Below, one piece after another: positions 11,475 through 21,400 of a DNA stretch of 64,000 bases. Within the stretch, counting starts at the first letter, position 1, and the number at the start of each line of letters is the position of its first letter. A model generated the notes under the pieces. The model was not told the DNA's origin. It was given only the letters and a program-made list of their open reading frames with translations, and did not search any database. Both the position numbers and the translations under genes were made by a program. The stretch spans positions 22,057,001 to 22,121,000 of the forward strand of contig JAEOAD010000029.1 of assembly GCA_036365145.1 (NCBI GenBank). Direction: 5' to 3'. This DNA comes from Orientallactaga sibirica. Taxonomy: Eukaryota > Chordata > Mammalia > Rodentia > Dipodidae.

Positions 11475-11513
11475 GAAAAGAAAAAAAAAGAAAAAGAAAA
11501 AAAAAAAAAAAAT
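11419..11513. repeat. A-rich / (AAAAG)n simple repeat
   Basis: About 35 bp of nearly pure A, then (AAAAG)n units and another A run. Probably an expanded SINE tail. It creates lysine-rich and, on the other strand, phenylalanine-rich open frames that are artefacts. Confidence 0.9.
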
Positions 11514-11599
11514 TAAGGAGAAAAATAAAAACCACAGAATTCCTGGTACATTATTCATTGATAGTATGTTTCCAGACACCTTTAAAAAAATAGAGAGAA

Positions 11600-12080
11600 A
11601 AGTAGGTTCCAGTTTCCAGATATGCTATTTAGGGGCAGACATTAGAGAATATGGGGAGAACCAGGATATATCAATACATCAAGAATAGGGAGCAGACTGC
11701 CTACCATGAGCTGGGTCACCTCCACCCCATCTTCCCAAGGCTAGAACTCATTACAGAGGAATCACTGACATGAATACTGTTCTCACAGCTAGCCTGAAAA
11801 ACAGTTCCAGGGATATGGGGATAGATGCCATGGTCACTTAAACCTCATCAAAACAGGGATCCAGAGGCTACAGAGAAAGCAACATTAAATCAGATCCCTA
11901 TCTTGCCTGCCAAGGCTCAGGGAACATTGCTGAAGAGGTGATAGAAAGATCATATGGACTTCAGAGTCAGTGGGAATAGCCTAAGGTGCTGCCCTCCCAG
12001 ACTGACTGAGGCCTCTTGGTCCCCACACAGAGCACCAACAAGCCTACCAAAGAAGACACTCAGCAGAATCAGACTGGAGG
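11600..12080 (+). mobile_element. possible L1 3'UTR remnant
   Basis: The segment 'tgccaaggctcagggaacat' followed by 'gaagaggtgatagaaagatc' resembles a motif I associate with rodent L1 3' untranslated regions. Nothing else confirms it, and there is no ORF2-like coding sequence beside it. Confidence 0.35.
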
Positions 12081-12114
12081 TTAAAGAGTACAACCTTTGT
12101 ATTAAAAAATCAAT

Positions 12115-12300
12115 AAATAATAATAATAAGAGATTAAGAGGCTCTGGAGTTGAATGCTTATGTGCATATTTTGGTTCCAAATACAGAACCATCTGCATAT
12201 TACTAACATTCCTATTTTTTGTTTTAATTTTCTTATTTGTAAAATGTGGAGAAAAATAACAGAATTTATGAAACATTTCATTGAATCACAGAATATGGCA
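12115..12300 (+). repeat. possible MIR SINE
   Basis: 'agaggctctggagttgaatg' and 'tcttatttgtaaaatgtgga' match the order of MIR (gagccagactgcc... tcatctgtaaaatggg). The sequence between is very diverged. Confidence 0.5.
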
Positions 12301-12462
12301 CTAAAATTCTTAGCTAATATTATTTGAAAGCATTCAATGATAGTAGAAAAATATTCCAAGTTCCAATGCAAAATACACAATGTCTACTTTTCTTTTGCCT
12401 GTCTCCTTTCTTTGCTGCCATGGTGACCATTCAGCTCCTTGAACCTCAAATTCTATGTTACA

Positions 12463-12611
12463 TGTTGTAGCAGACAGCTTCAGGTTTGCTGAGATGAACT
12501 ACCAGACCAGGCACAGTTATAGAGAAAGGGATATTTATTGAAGCTTACAGATCCAGGGGGAGTTCCATAATGGGAGAAGAAGCTGGCCTGCTTTCATAGG
12601 ACCAAACACAC

Positions 12612-12658
<47 letters not shown>

Positions 12659-12832
12659 CACATCTCAGGAACTCCAACAAGGCACACTTTGTATATCTTT
12701 AGATTGAAATCTCAAACCTACCACCACACCTTAAGATATGCCCAGTGACACTGCCTCCAGCCAGGTGCTGCAGATGCAAACTACAAACTAATAAAACACT
12801 GACTATATTGGGGGCCGTCTATTGAAACACAT
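12463..12832 (-). mobile_element. MaLR-type solo LTR (TGTTGYAG family)
   Basis: It starts 'tgttgtagcaga', has the reversed polyadenylation block 'atatttattgaagcttacag', and continues 'actgcctccagcc'. Same start and layout as the elements at 32260 and 51999. A (CA)n tract sits inside it. LTR only. Confidence 0.6.
12611..12657. repeat. (CA)n microsatellite
   Basis: A CA run of about 22 units within the reversed LTR. Confidence 0.95.
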
Positions 12833-12849
12833 GTTTAGGGATAATCTGA

Positions 12850-13260
12850 CCAAATGCTTACTTCCCTGGAGGACCAAGAAGATGAATGCTTATGTTATGA
12901 AGTGGCTCTGAGCAACCTGTGAAAGATCACAAGTGAAAGAATTTTACTCATCATTATTATTAATTGATCTTTTAACCACTCATCAGTTCAAATATAACTG
13001 ATCCACAGGCTCTGGAGGAAGATTTATCTCTTGCCTCCTCAAACCTCTAAACGTGCCTATCATTAAATGTGATTATCTCCCAGTGAATGCACACATCTCA
13101 AGCCCACCACTTCTTACTCAAGAAATCATTAAACTCCTTTGCAAGCAAGGAGCCGCTGTCAAAAGCCATCTGATGAAAAATAGCTATAGACTGATATTTG
13201 GGATTTCTTATACAATTTCATAGGAGAGTTTAGAGGGCTTTGTGCTGTTATCTCTGTTCC
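12850..13260. other. repeat-free stretch, possible conserved non-coding element
   Basis: AT-rich with 'attattattaattgatc', 'cattaaatgtgattatc' and 'gaaatcattaaactcc' blocks (homeodomain-type ATTA cores). No repeat family is recognisable in 410 bp, in a window where most 400-bp stretches contain one. Conservation cannot be assessed here. Confidence 0.3.
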
Positions 13261-13860
13261 CTTAATTTCATTTTGTTTCACTTTGACCCTGCCTTCCTTG
13301 TTCCTGTTTGAGGAGGTAGCTTACAAGTGTGTACCTTTCTCTGGGCTGCACAGCCTGATCCACAGATGGGATCCTGACTTTGCAGCAGCCATATTTGAGA
13401 AGAAAATATGTCAAGGCTAACTACCCACAGCTCTCCTTTCCTGAAATCTCTACCATCAGAGCCCCCAAATAAGACCATCCTTTGTCTTTGAAAGGCCACA
13501 GTTTAACACAATACTTAGTTTATGTGAAAACATTTCTGGAATTCTCTTCTATTAGCTAAAGAAGTAACTTCAGCAAACCTAGACAGTGAGGAAGCCCTGG
13601 GACCCATTATGAGTGAGGGAGAAGGATTAACAGAGGGAGAAATCCCTCCATAGACACATATACCCTTCCTGAGCTCTGCTCTGTTTGGACTTAGAAAATC
13701 TGACTGAGAGAACAAACCTAAGTTAGGTACCATATGTTGGATAAGGCAACATATACCACTCTAAACATAAATTTGTATGAGTTCTACCAGCAGGAGAATA
13801 TTTGGGATGCTTTGGAAATTATACAACTTGGCAGTAAATTGAACCATTAATAGATGAGAA
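13261..13860. other. unannotated unique sequence
   Basis: No recognisable element. Two reverse-strand frames of about 72 codons (13278-13499, 13515-13733) lack domain signal. Confidence 0.45.
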
Positions 13861-13874
13861 AGCGGAAAATTAGG

Positions 13875-14034
13875 TTTTGTTGTTTTATTTTGTTTTTGAG
13901 GTAGGATCTTGTTCCACCACAAGCTGACCTGGAATTTACTATGTAGTCTTATACTGGCCTTGAACTCACAGTGATACTCCTACCTCTCAGCCTCTTGAGT
14001 GCTGGGATTAAAGGTGTGTGCCACCATGCCCGGG
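13875..14034 (-). repeat. B1-type SINE
   Basis: Reverse orientation: 'ttgaggtaggatcttgttcc', 'gctgacctggaatttactat', 'gtgctgggattaaaggtgtg' and the end 'ccaccatgcccggg'. It abuts the DIP-type SINE at 14035. Confidence 0.9.
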
Positions 14035-14197
14035 ATAGAGAGAAAGAGAGAGAGAAAGAGAGAATAGTACTGCAAGAGACCTCTAGCCTCATGCATCATT
14101 TTGTGCATCTGCCTTTAGGTGAGTACTGGAGAATCGAACTTGTGTCTTCCAGCTTTGCAGGCAAACTCTTTAATCACTTATCCATCTCTCCAGCTGG
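14035..14197 (-). repeat. DIP-type SINE, shortened
   Basis: GA-rich start, 'cctctagcctcatgcatcat', 'tggagaatcgaacttgtg', 'tttgcaggcaaactctttaa' and the head complement 'ccatctctccagct'. The 'gccactgcaaatgaactcc' segment is deleted. Confidence 0.8.
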
Positions 14198-14618
14198 AAA
14201 ATTAAGTTTCAAGATGGCATAATATGAATAATCTAAATGAAGCTAAGATTCAATGTCAGGTGTCTCAGTTGCAAGTCTCTGGGATATGCTCTGTGTATCT
14301 GAGATACGTCCCTCAGTTTCCATAATGCACAGGAGTACTGAGGCCAGAAGAATAGAGTATTACTGGATAGTCCCTTCTATGCCCCTTCAACCTTAATCAT
14401 ATGTAGTTAACAGTGCCTCATTCTCCAGCTCCCTACATCTTTGCTTCTTTGTGCCATTGCTGAAGGAATGGCAAAGGTTCTTACATACTTGAACTTCAAC
14501 TACAGGTGTCCTTCTCAAGGAACATTCCCCAAAACCTATGACTGAATGAGTGTTAGCAAACAGCAGCAGAAGGTCTACTTGAGTGATTTTTGGTAGAAGA
14601 TACATTTCAGGAACTCCC

Positions 14619-14621
<3 letters not shown>

Positions 14622-14655
<34 letters not shown>
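14622..14655. repeat. poly(A) run
   Basis: About 33 uninterrupted A residues, immediately 5' of a B1-type SINE. Probably the tail of an older insertion. Confidence 0.9.
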
Positions 14656-14656
<1 letters not shown>

Positions 14657-14815
14657 CCATGTGTGGTGGCTCACATCTTTAATCCCAGTACTCGGGAGGC
14701 AGAGGTAAGAGGATGACCATAAGTTCGAGGCCACCCTGTGACTACATAGTGAGTTCCAGGTCAGCCTGAACTAGAGTGAAACCCTACATCGAAAAAAAAA
14801 ACAAAACAACAGCAA
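14656..14815 (+). repeat. B1-type SINE
   Basis: 'gccatgtgtggtggctcaca', 'actcgggaggcagaggtaag', 'gactacatagtgagttccag' and 'gaaaccctacatcg', then an A-rich tail. Confidence 0.92.
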
Positions 14816-14875
14816 CAACAAAATTCTTACATTACTCTTTCAAAAAAGGAGCATGCAATAAGAAAGACAAATAGA

Positions 14876-15088
14876 GGCTGGAGAGATGGTTTAGCAGTTA
14901 AGGCATTTGCCTGTGAAGCCTAAGGACCCCAGTTCGATTCTCCAGGTCCCACATAAGCCAGATGCACATGGTAGTGCATACATCTGGAGTTCGTTTGCAG
15001 TGGCTACAGGCCCTGGCACGCCCATTCTCTCTCTTTCTCTTTCTCTCATTCTCTCTCTCACTCTCTCTCTCTCTCTCTGTATCTCTAG
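14876..15088 (+). repeat. DIP-type SINE
   Basis: Full-length head 'ggctggagagatggttta', B-box-like 'cagttcgattctccagg', 'catctggagttcgtttgcag' and the CT-rich tract. The A-rich tail merges into a (GAAA)n array. Confidence 0.92.
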
Positions 15089-15090
15089 TA

Positions 15091-15142
<52 letters not shown>

Positions 15143-15145
15143 AAA
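15089..15145. repeat. (GAAA)n microsatellite
   Basis: About 13 GAAA units that grew from the A-rich tail of the preceding SINE. Confidence 0.92.
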
Positions 15146-15369
15146 ATATTTTTTAAAAGAAAGAAAGACTAGTAGAAACATAAAAGTTAAAGCAGTCCTA
15201 AGTGTAATTTGAAACTGTTTAGGGGGAGTGGAGGGGAAGGAATTGCATAATTATAGTGAGAAGTTCTAGCCGGCAAAATACATGAAAAAATTCCAATTTC
15301 AAAAACCCAGGAACTTATTTGTCAAAACATTACTTCCTATTTTGCTTGATGAAAAGAACTAAGATTTGG

Positions 15370-15521
15370 GTGGGGGGCGGTTTTGAGGTAGGGTCTCGCT
15401 CTAGGCGAGGCTTACCTGGAATTCACAATGTAATCTCAGAGTGCTCTCAAAATTATGGTGATCCTCCTACCTCTGCTTCCCAAATACTGGGATTAAAGGC
15501 CTATGCCACCGTGTCCGGCCT
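15370..15521 (-). repeat. B1-type SINE
   Basis: 'ttgaggtagggtctcgctct', 'acctggaattcacaatgtaa', 'atactgggattaaaggccta' and 'gccaccgtgtccggcc'. Confidence 0.9.
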
Positions 15522-15779
15522 GAGCTGAAATTTTAAAGTGTACTGGCACAACACATAAAACATAAAGTCACATCTCAGGCTTTGTAAGAGTTGCTAACAG
15601 TCAAATGAAGTATTGAGGATTACAGGTCTTACCCACAACTGGAAAATGAGGAATTTGAGGTCAAAGGCTCCATTGGATGTATAACTTTTTTGGATATCTG
15701 TTATTTTTGTACAATGTTATATTCATCTCTAACTTAAAGTGTTTCATATTTGTACAAATAATAGAAATTTTGTAAAACA

Positions 15780-16100
15780 ATTTTCTTCACAATTTTCGTA
15801 CATGTACATGATATATTTTAATTTAATCTCCTACCATTACCTTCTTTTGCCCCCCTTCCTTTGTACCCCTGCCACTGAATCCTAGGATTCCACCTCTAAA
15901 CTAATGCATCTCCTATCCCCTCCTATTGAGGTTCCCTTTCTCCCCCTCATGCCCCTTTTCTAGTTTTCTAGGCTCAACTGACTCTTACTCCAACTTACAT
16001 ACAAATCTAAAACTTCAAAACTAGGTATTATTTTCTTTCTGAGCCTACATGACCTCACTTAGTACACTATTTTCCAAATCAGCCCATTTTCCTGCAACAT
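15780..16100. mobile_element. possible L1 3'UTR fragment
   Basis: C/T-rich stretch with 'cctacatgacctcacttagt' and 'cagcccattttcctgcaa', resembling the L1 block 'gacttatttcacttag...ccatccatttt.tgcaa'. Strand left open because only this block matches. Confidence 0.4.
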
Positions 16101-16460
16101 AGGTAGACAAAATAAGCAAGTTGTGATGTTAACTCATCAGATTAGGGCTTCAAGCACAAAGCAAGTCAATGCAAAGTTGAGAATTGCCAACATGCTACTG
16201 TAAGTGAGAAAAGATGTCTAACTGAGCTCCCAGGGGATGCATCCCAGGTGGTTTATAATAGTCTTTTCTTAACAATCTCAGGAAGGACATAAAGATGTAT
16301 AAGTATGCCATAATTTAGAAAGATATGAACCTGTACAGCAAAATTAATCATATGTAAGTTACTAATGCCTAACTCAAGTGCCAATGCAAGAATACAACAA
16401 CATATCAACTGTACAGTTTTACAACAGCACAACTTTGGAAATAATTTAGTTTTCTAGTTT
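16101..16460. other. unannotated unique sequence
   Basis: AT-rich. No repeat or exon seen. Confidence 0.45.
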
Positions 16461-16466
16461 TGTTTT

Positions 16467-16673
16467 TTTAATTTTTATTTATTTATGTGGGAGAGGGAAA
16501 GAGGCAGAGAGAGAGAGAAAGAATAGGCATGCCAGGGCTTCCAGCCACTGCAAACGAACTCCAGATGTATTCGCCACCTTGTGCATCTGGCTTACATGGG
16601 TCCTGGGGAATCGAACCGAAGTTCTTTGGCTTTTCAGGAAGCACCTTAGCTGCTAAGCCATCTCTCCAGCCTT
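16467..16673 (-). repeat. DIP-type SINE
   Basis: T-rich tail, 'ggcatgccagggcttccagc', 'gcatctggcttacatgggtc', 'ggggaatcgaaccg' and head complement 'gctaagccatctctccagcc'. Full length. Confidence 0.92.
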
Positions 16674-16686
16674 TGAAATAATTTTA

Positions 16687-16876
16687 GGTACTTATTTATT
16701 AGTAAGCAGAGAGAGAGAGAGAGAATGTGCACTCCAAGGCTTGCAGCCACTGCTCAAGAACTCCAGATGCATGCACCATTTTATGCAGCTGGCTTTACAT
16801 GGGTCCTGGGGAATTTAACCTGTGTCCATTGGCTTTGCAGGCAAGTGCCTTAAGAGCTAAGCCATCTCTCTATTCT
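16687..16876 (-). repeat. DIP-type SINE, second tandem copy
   Basis: Same orientation as the copy 14 bp upstream: 'gagagagaatgtgcactcca', 'ttgcaggcaagtgcctta' and 'gctaagccatctctct'. More diverged than its neighbour, so probably older. Confidence 0.88.
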
Positions 16877-17091
16877 ACTTTTTATATAAGTCCTCATTGA
16901 AGCACTAATGTCCTTTCCTGCTGTGGCCTAACCAGGCTAGGACTCTCAAACTTTCTTGACTCATTTTCTGTAACTTCCATTGTTATGTATTAGTTTTACC
17001 AAGGTTACTTGTTAATTGAGGTATGTTTGTCTTTCTAACTGCAGCTGGTCAGTAGTCCTGAAATATTTTGTCTTAATCACAGTCTTCATTA

Positions 17092-17155
17092 TGTGTGTGT
17101 GTGTGTGTGTGTGTTTGTGTATATATATATATAGTGTGTGTGTGTGTGTGTGTGT
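17092..17155. repeat. (TG)n-(TA)n-(TG)n microsatellite
   Basis: Two TG runs separated by a short (AT)n. It forms the CA-rich tail end of the reversed B4-like SINE that follows. Confidence 0.93.
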
Positions 17156-17480
17156 TGCATGTTTATGTTTGCATGAGTTTGGGCACACATATATGGATAC
17201 ACATTCAGATGTGTATGCTTGCATGTGGAGGCCACAGGTCAACATCAGCTGTCTTTCTTGGTCACTCTTTATTCTCTCACTGAACCTAGTGCGCATTGGT
17301 TTTGCTTGATTAGCTTCTCAGCGACCCACAGGAATTTCTTGTCTCTGCCTCCTTAGTGCTGGGATTACAGGTGCATTCCACCATCCCTGGCATTTTACAT
17401 GAGTATTGGGCATCTGAAATTAGGTTCCCATGCTTGCACAGCAAGTGATTTACCCACTGAGTGATTTTTCAACTCCATTA
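17156..17480 (-). repeat. B4-like SINE (reverse)
   Basis: 'catgtggaggccacaggtca', 'agtgctgggattacaggtgc', 'catgcttgcacagcaagtga' and 'tttacccactgagtgatttt' follow the order of a reversed rodent B4 (gtggaggccagaggtc; gctgggattacaagcg; catgcttgcgcggcaag; actgagccatctcc). Confidence 0.75.
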
Positions 17481-17626
17481 ATCATATTATTATTGCTGTT
17501 ATTTATTTTTTCTCAATAATTTATTCTGCACTCTTAATATTTGAACTAAATAGTTCTTGCTTATGGAAGACTGACCTGCGTGTCACTGACTCTATATCAG
17601 CATCACTTTCTTTTTTAATTTGAATT

Positions 17627-17808
17627 AAAAAAATATATTTATTTACTTGTAAGCAGAGAGAGAATGAACATGGGCATGCCAGAGCCTTTTGCTACTGCAA
17701 ATGAACTCCAGACACATGTGCATCAGGCCACTCTATGTGGACATTGGGGAATTGAACCCATAAATGCAGGCTATGTTAGCAACTGCCTTTAACTGCCCCC
17801 AGCATCAC
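17627..17808 (-). repeat. DIP-type SINE, diverged
   Basis: 'gggcatgccagagccttttg', 'tgcaaatgaactccagacac', 'attggggaattgaaccc'. The head end ('actgcctttaactgcccc') is eroded. Confidence 0.8.
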
Positions 17809-17809
17809 T

Positions 17810-18170
17810 TTTTCTACCCACTAGATGCCAGTAGTGTCCCTCACTCCAGCAGTGACAGCTAAAACTGTCTCAAGACACTACCAATTGCCACTCCTGGCTG
17901 ATAACCTTTGTTCTATGTTAAGTAGTCTTCTAAAAGAAGTGGATCTAGAAGTGAAGAAAATCTTGAAATTGAGTAAATGCATGCAATATAAAATATAAAT
18001 AGAAGAATAGCTCCCTAGTACTAAACTTTGTGCCCTATTTGAGATGAAAGATGATACACAATCTAGATGTTACTGGACGGTTATAGGCCCACAGGGTTCC
18101 AGGAGGCAAAGAGGCATTTTCTGGGTTGAGTTCACCCATAAAAGTCTTTCTCATTTCTTCTCAACACACT
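17810..18170. other. unannotated unique sequence
   Basis: No clear repeat or exon. Confidence 0.45.
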
Positions 18171-18174
18171 TGTC

Positions 18175-18262
18175 CCCAGTCATTCATCCATTTACTCTCA
18201 ACAAATATGTATTGTGAGCCCACTGGTTACCAGGCATGTTACTATGTTTGCTGTCCTCTCAG
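18175..18262 (-). repeat. possible L2/MIR3 fragment
   Basis: 'aacaaatatgtattgtgagc' and 'gttaccaggcatgttactat' resemble the conserved block 'aacaaatatttattgagcac...gccaggcactgtgct' of reversed L2 3' ends. Confidence 0.5.
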
Positions 18263-18632
18263 GTTGGATAAACTTTAGCCATATCCATCATTGGGCTTTA
18301 TAAGCTCTCATTTAGAGTACCATGCATTCTTCCATAGCATTTCCTCTTAAGTGCCACAGGCTTTACAGCATACAGAATAGCATGGTCTACTTTTTGTGAA
18401 GGAGAGGACAAAGCATCATGAGATATGTTTGTACTTGGCCAGGAGCTAAATTTGAAGTTGGGATACCTTGTGTCAGAAGCCCTGAAAACCATAGAAAGTC
18501 AAGGTCTACGAGTAAGTAATCTTCATGGTAGTTACCACAAAGATTCATAATAGCCATCATTGAAAATAGAATGTGGAAATAATGTTACAGAAATATTTAT
18601 CCTCATTTCTCTCACCAAATATTTCATTTCTA

Positions 18633-18794
18633 ACTAACACTTTTAACATGGTCTTGACTGCATGCTGTGCTACATTATAATAGTGAAATCCAAGATATTT
18701 AAGAAAAGATATTTCCTACTACTCAGAGAATTGGTAACAGAAATTGCAGAAATATTTTATCTACTACAATCAAGACCATGTTAAAAGTGTTAGA
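18633..18794. mobile_element. TA-flanked inverted-repeat element (MITE-like)
   Basis: A perfect 24-bp inverted repeat joins 18634-18657 (ctaacacttttaacatgg...) with 18770-18793. With one mismatch the pairing extends outward to 18627 and 18800. Immediately outside the 25-bp termini is TA on both sides (18631-18632, 18795-18796), the target duplication of Tc1/mariner-type elements. The interior (112 bp) is AT-rich and not obviously self-complementary. I do not recognise the family. A template-switch inverted duplication is the alternative. Confidence 0.55.
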
Positions 18795-18817
18795 TAGAAA
18801 AGAGAAAGAGAAGGCTG

Positions 18818-18886
18818 TATGTACAAAATGGTAAAGGTGCCTATCTAGCATATGTGAGGCTCTAAATTAAATCCTGACAACATCTC
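18818..18886 (+). repeat. ID-like tRNA-derived SINE fragment
   Basis: 'aaatggtaaaggtgcctatc', 'tagcatatgtgaggctct' and 'aaatcctgacaacatc' match the ID/tRNA-Ala layout (tggtagagcgcctgcctagc; atgcgtgaggccctgg; gatccccagcacc). Diverged. Confidence 0.5.
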
Positions 18887-18889
18887 AGA

Positions 18890-19560
18890 ATTCAGTTGCC
18901 ACACTGTGACCTCATGCAATGAGAGGAGAACACAGGCACTCTGCTTGACCACCCGGGCTGGACTCTCAGACAGTGAGCCTCAGTGAACAGCCATGTGAAT
19001 AAGGCTACTGTAGATTTTGCAATTGCCCTGGATTTCAGACAACACCATTTAGGGCAAAGATGTCCTACTTTTGCTGAGTTCTGCCAATGTTTCAGAATTG
19101 TCAGTAAATAATGGTGCTTTAAAAAAAAAAAAAGCACACAGGACTTAAATAGATTTCTAATCATCCACAAAGGTAACAGATGATAGAGAGAGTTACTCCT
19201 GAAACTTCTTTCCTGTGAACTCTTTCTACTCATTGCAAAATCAAATCCCTCTAAGGCCCACTTAGCTATGTCAGATACAGGGTTGAAATTTTGTTTGACC
19301 ATCTATGTTATCTTCTATTCTTCATGCATGTCTTGATTTTGGGATATAAGTGGACCAGCTATCAATTCTCACTAGTCCATCCTTTCTTCCTCCCACTTGG
19401 GTCTCATTTGGGCTACCAAACCCCGACTGTAATTGGTTAAGCAAAATGATTAATTTTCTAGTCACATAGCCAATTTCTAATACTTCTGAAGGAAGAAAAG
19501 CCCTTGTTTTAAATCACAGAGATGTCATCATATGTGTTAAATGTCAAAAATAAAAATGGT
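18890..19560. other. unannotated unique sequence
   Basis: Largely repeat-free apart from a short A run near 19120. A 136-codon reverse-strand frame (18892-19302) crosses the A run and has no recognisable domain. Confidence 0.4.
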
Positions 19561-19584
19561 TAATGAACATGGACCTTTTTGTAG

Positions 19585-19695
19585 GGAACTGCAGTCCTAC
19601 CTTGGGGACATCGAGAGCAGTTAAAGCAACTCATCAGGCACTTTGAACTCCTCTTGGACCACGTGTCAGACTTTAAAATAAAATGTCCCTCATAA
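19585..19695 (+). other. candidate terminal coding exon (unidentified)
   Basis: A pyrimidine run and AG ('cctttttgtag', ending at 19584) form an acceptor-like site. One frame then stays open for 36 codons to a TAA at 19693-19695. The predicted peptide contains the amphipathic stretch REQLKQLIRHFELLLDHVSD and ends DFKIKCPS, with heptad-like L/I/F spacing. A second frame also opens from the acceptor (ELQSYLGDIESS, then stop), so the phase is ambiguous. No upstream exon was identified and I do not recognise the product. A conserved non-coding element is the main alternative. Confidence 0.25.
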
Positions 19696-20456
19696 ATCAT
19701 GAATCCCTAGTTGTCTGTGAAGTCCTGTTGAGATGTTGTGTTTGTTTTCCTTATGGGAAATATTTAATGGTCCAAGTGAACCCCTTGTAGCAGACTAATG
19801 CATTTCCTCCCTGTTTTATGGTCAGGGTTTTCTTTTAAAATCATTTATATCATGTGGTAGACTTCTGAACCCCTTCTCTCCTCCATCCACCCACCCACCC
19901 TGTCCTGTTATGATGGCCATTTGTCACACACAGCCCTGTGTGGTTCTGTAGAGAAACACAATTGATATGCCATCAAATTGCTCCTGACAGAGTGGTTTTA
20001 AAAGCTTTTAGAGCACGTGTGCAAGGGGATGTTTTGTCTTCATGGAGTCAGTGTGGCTCATCTGTCTGTATTAAATACCTAACAGTTACCCTGAACAAGA
20101 ATGACATCTTAAGTAAGAGTAAGTACTGCTTAACTTTTTAATGTCATTTCTTCAGAGGCAAAGACTTGATTTTACTTTGGGAGGGTGTGGTTAGTGTACA
20201 TAGTTCAATTTATAATATAGGTTTTCTTTCTTTCCCTGTTCTTTTATTGCTAATGTGTATCTCTGTTTTCAGTGCCAGTGTGACTGGAGGAATCTCATTC
20301 TCTTGGGGGGGGGATGCTTCTAAAGAGCCCTGGCAGACTTCTTTCTGCAAAGGCTAAAATAAAGGCAGCCAGTGCTCTGGTGGCAGGGAGCTAGAAAAGT
20401 GACAGCAAGAACGATGACTGCTGAGAAAGGAAAGTTGGGGAGAGGCATTGTCATAT
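19696..20456. other. repeat-free stretch, possible 3'UTR or conserved element
   Basis: About 760 bp without a recognisable repeat. It contains a donor-like 'agagtaagtactg' (near 20116) and an AATAAA (20360-20365). If the exon at 19585 is real this could be its 3'UTR. Otherwise it is unique non-coding DNA. Confidence 0.3.
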
Positions 20457-20473
20457 GAAATTCAAGAATCAGA

Positions 20474-20602
20474 GAGACTGATTGACATGAGGAGGAGATA
20501 TGATGGAGAATGAAGTTGTGACGGGGACAATGGAGTGGAGGGAATTATCATGGTTTATTGTCTATAATTATGGAAGTTAGCAATAATAATAAACAAATAA
20601 AA
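20474..20602 (+). mobile_element. 5'-truncated L1 tail insertion with 17-bp target duplication
   Basis: A 129-bp insert lies between perfect 17-bp direct repeats (gaaattcaagaatcaga) at 20457-20473 and 20603-20619. It ends 'aataataataaacaaataaaa', preceded by 'ggaattatcatggtttattg' and 'tataattatgg', which look like the 3' end of a rodent L1. Flawless target duplications imply a fairly young event. The L1 identity is inferred from the tail; the insertion boundaries are seen directly. Confidence 0.75.
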
Positions 20603-20619
20603 GAAATTCAAGAATCAGA

Positions 20620-21050
20620 CAGTAACAAATCAATAGTCAGGTGAGCAGTAGATTCCAAAAGAACACAGGTTCCAAGTGATTATAGACCTAGCTGAAATGC
20701 TATATCTTTGAAATAAAATCCCATGCCAGAAGGAGTGGGGCTGGGTGGATGAAATGAGGTGCGTGCTCCCTTGCCAAGCAAGCAAGGTCAGGATGGAGAA
20801 GTGCAGGTGAGTGAGCAGAAGCATCAAGTCATGTTCAAACAATAAGCCTTTCTTCCAAGGCCATTTTCCCCCTATCACAGGCTTTCATATTGTGAAGTTC
20901 ATTTCTGGATGATCTTCTTTTCCTCAAGCATTTTGACAGGCTTGAGTTCTATGGGCATGAAGAAATAGGAACTCTCTGGGACATTGAAAGGGAAGAAAGT
21001 GTTCTATATACCCACTAGTTTCCCTTTGATTCCTTGAAGGGGAAACTTTC
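20620..21050. other. unannotated unique sequence
   Basis: No repeat or exon recognised. Confidence 0.45.
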
Positions 21051-21215
21051 TTGTGTGTGTGTACCATGTTGCACATGGGGAGGTCAGAAAGAAAACCTGT
21101 CAGGTGTCAATCCTTGCCTTCCACCTTGTGTGAGGCAGGGTCTTTCATAGTTCACCACTGTGTTTCCAAGGCTAGTTGGAACATGACCTTCCAGGAGGCT
21201 CCCCTGTCTTGGAAG
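21051..21215 (-). repeat. B4-like SINE, partial (reverse)
   Basis: 'tgtgtgtgtgtacc', 'cacatggggaggtcag', 'cctgtcaggtgtcaatcctt' and 'gtgaggcagggtcttt' match the tail half of a reversed rodent B4 element. Confidence 0.65.
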
Positions 21216-21284
21216 TAGCACTGTCATTAGAGAATGCACTGTTCATATTCTCTTTAAGATGTTTCTCCATACATGGTCACAGAC

Positions 21285-21400
21285 ACATTCCATATTTATT
21301 CTCTAAGGCTCAACTCAACTGTCACATTCTCAGATACAGTTCATCCTCCTTTCTCTATGACAGGCTCTTTAAATATTCCCAGTCCCCTTTGTACTCAGCG
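21285..21400 (+). repeat. L2 LINE 3'-end fragment
   Basis: 'aaggctcaactcaactgtca', 'cattctcagatac' and 'cagttcatcctcctt' resemble the L2 block 'caggtctcagctcaaatgtcacctcctcag'. Short and diverged. Confidence 0.45.

Noticed and set aside
11239..11593. poly-Lys and poly-Phe frames on both strands
   Set aside because: Products of a poly(A)/(AAAAG)n tract.
14876..15088. functional tRNA gene
   Set aside because: The A- and B-box-like motifs belong to the tRNA-derived head of a SINE. No cloverleaf with an acceptor stem is formed.
17092..17155. special Z-DNA or regulatory TG element
   Set aside because: It is the usual TG/CA-rich tail end of a reversed B4-like SINE. No further signal.
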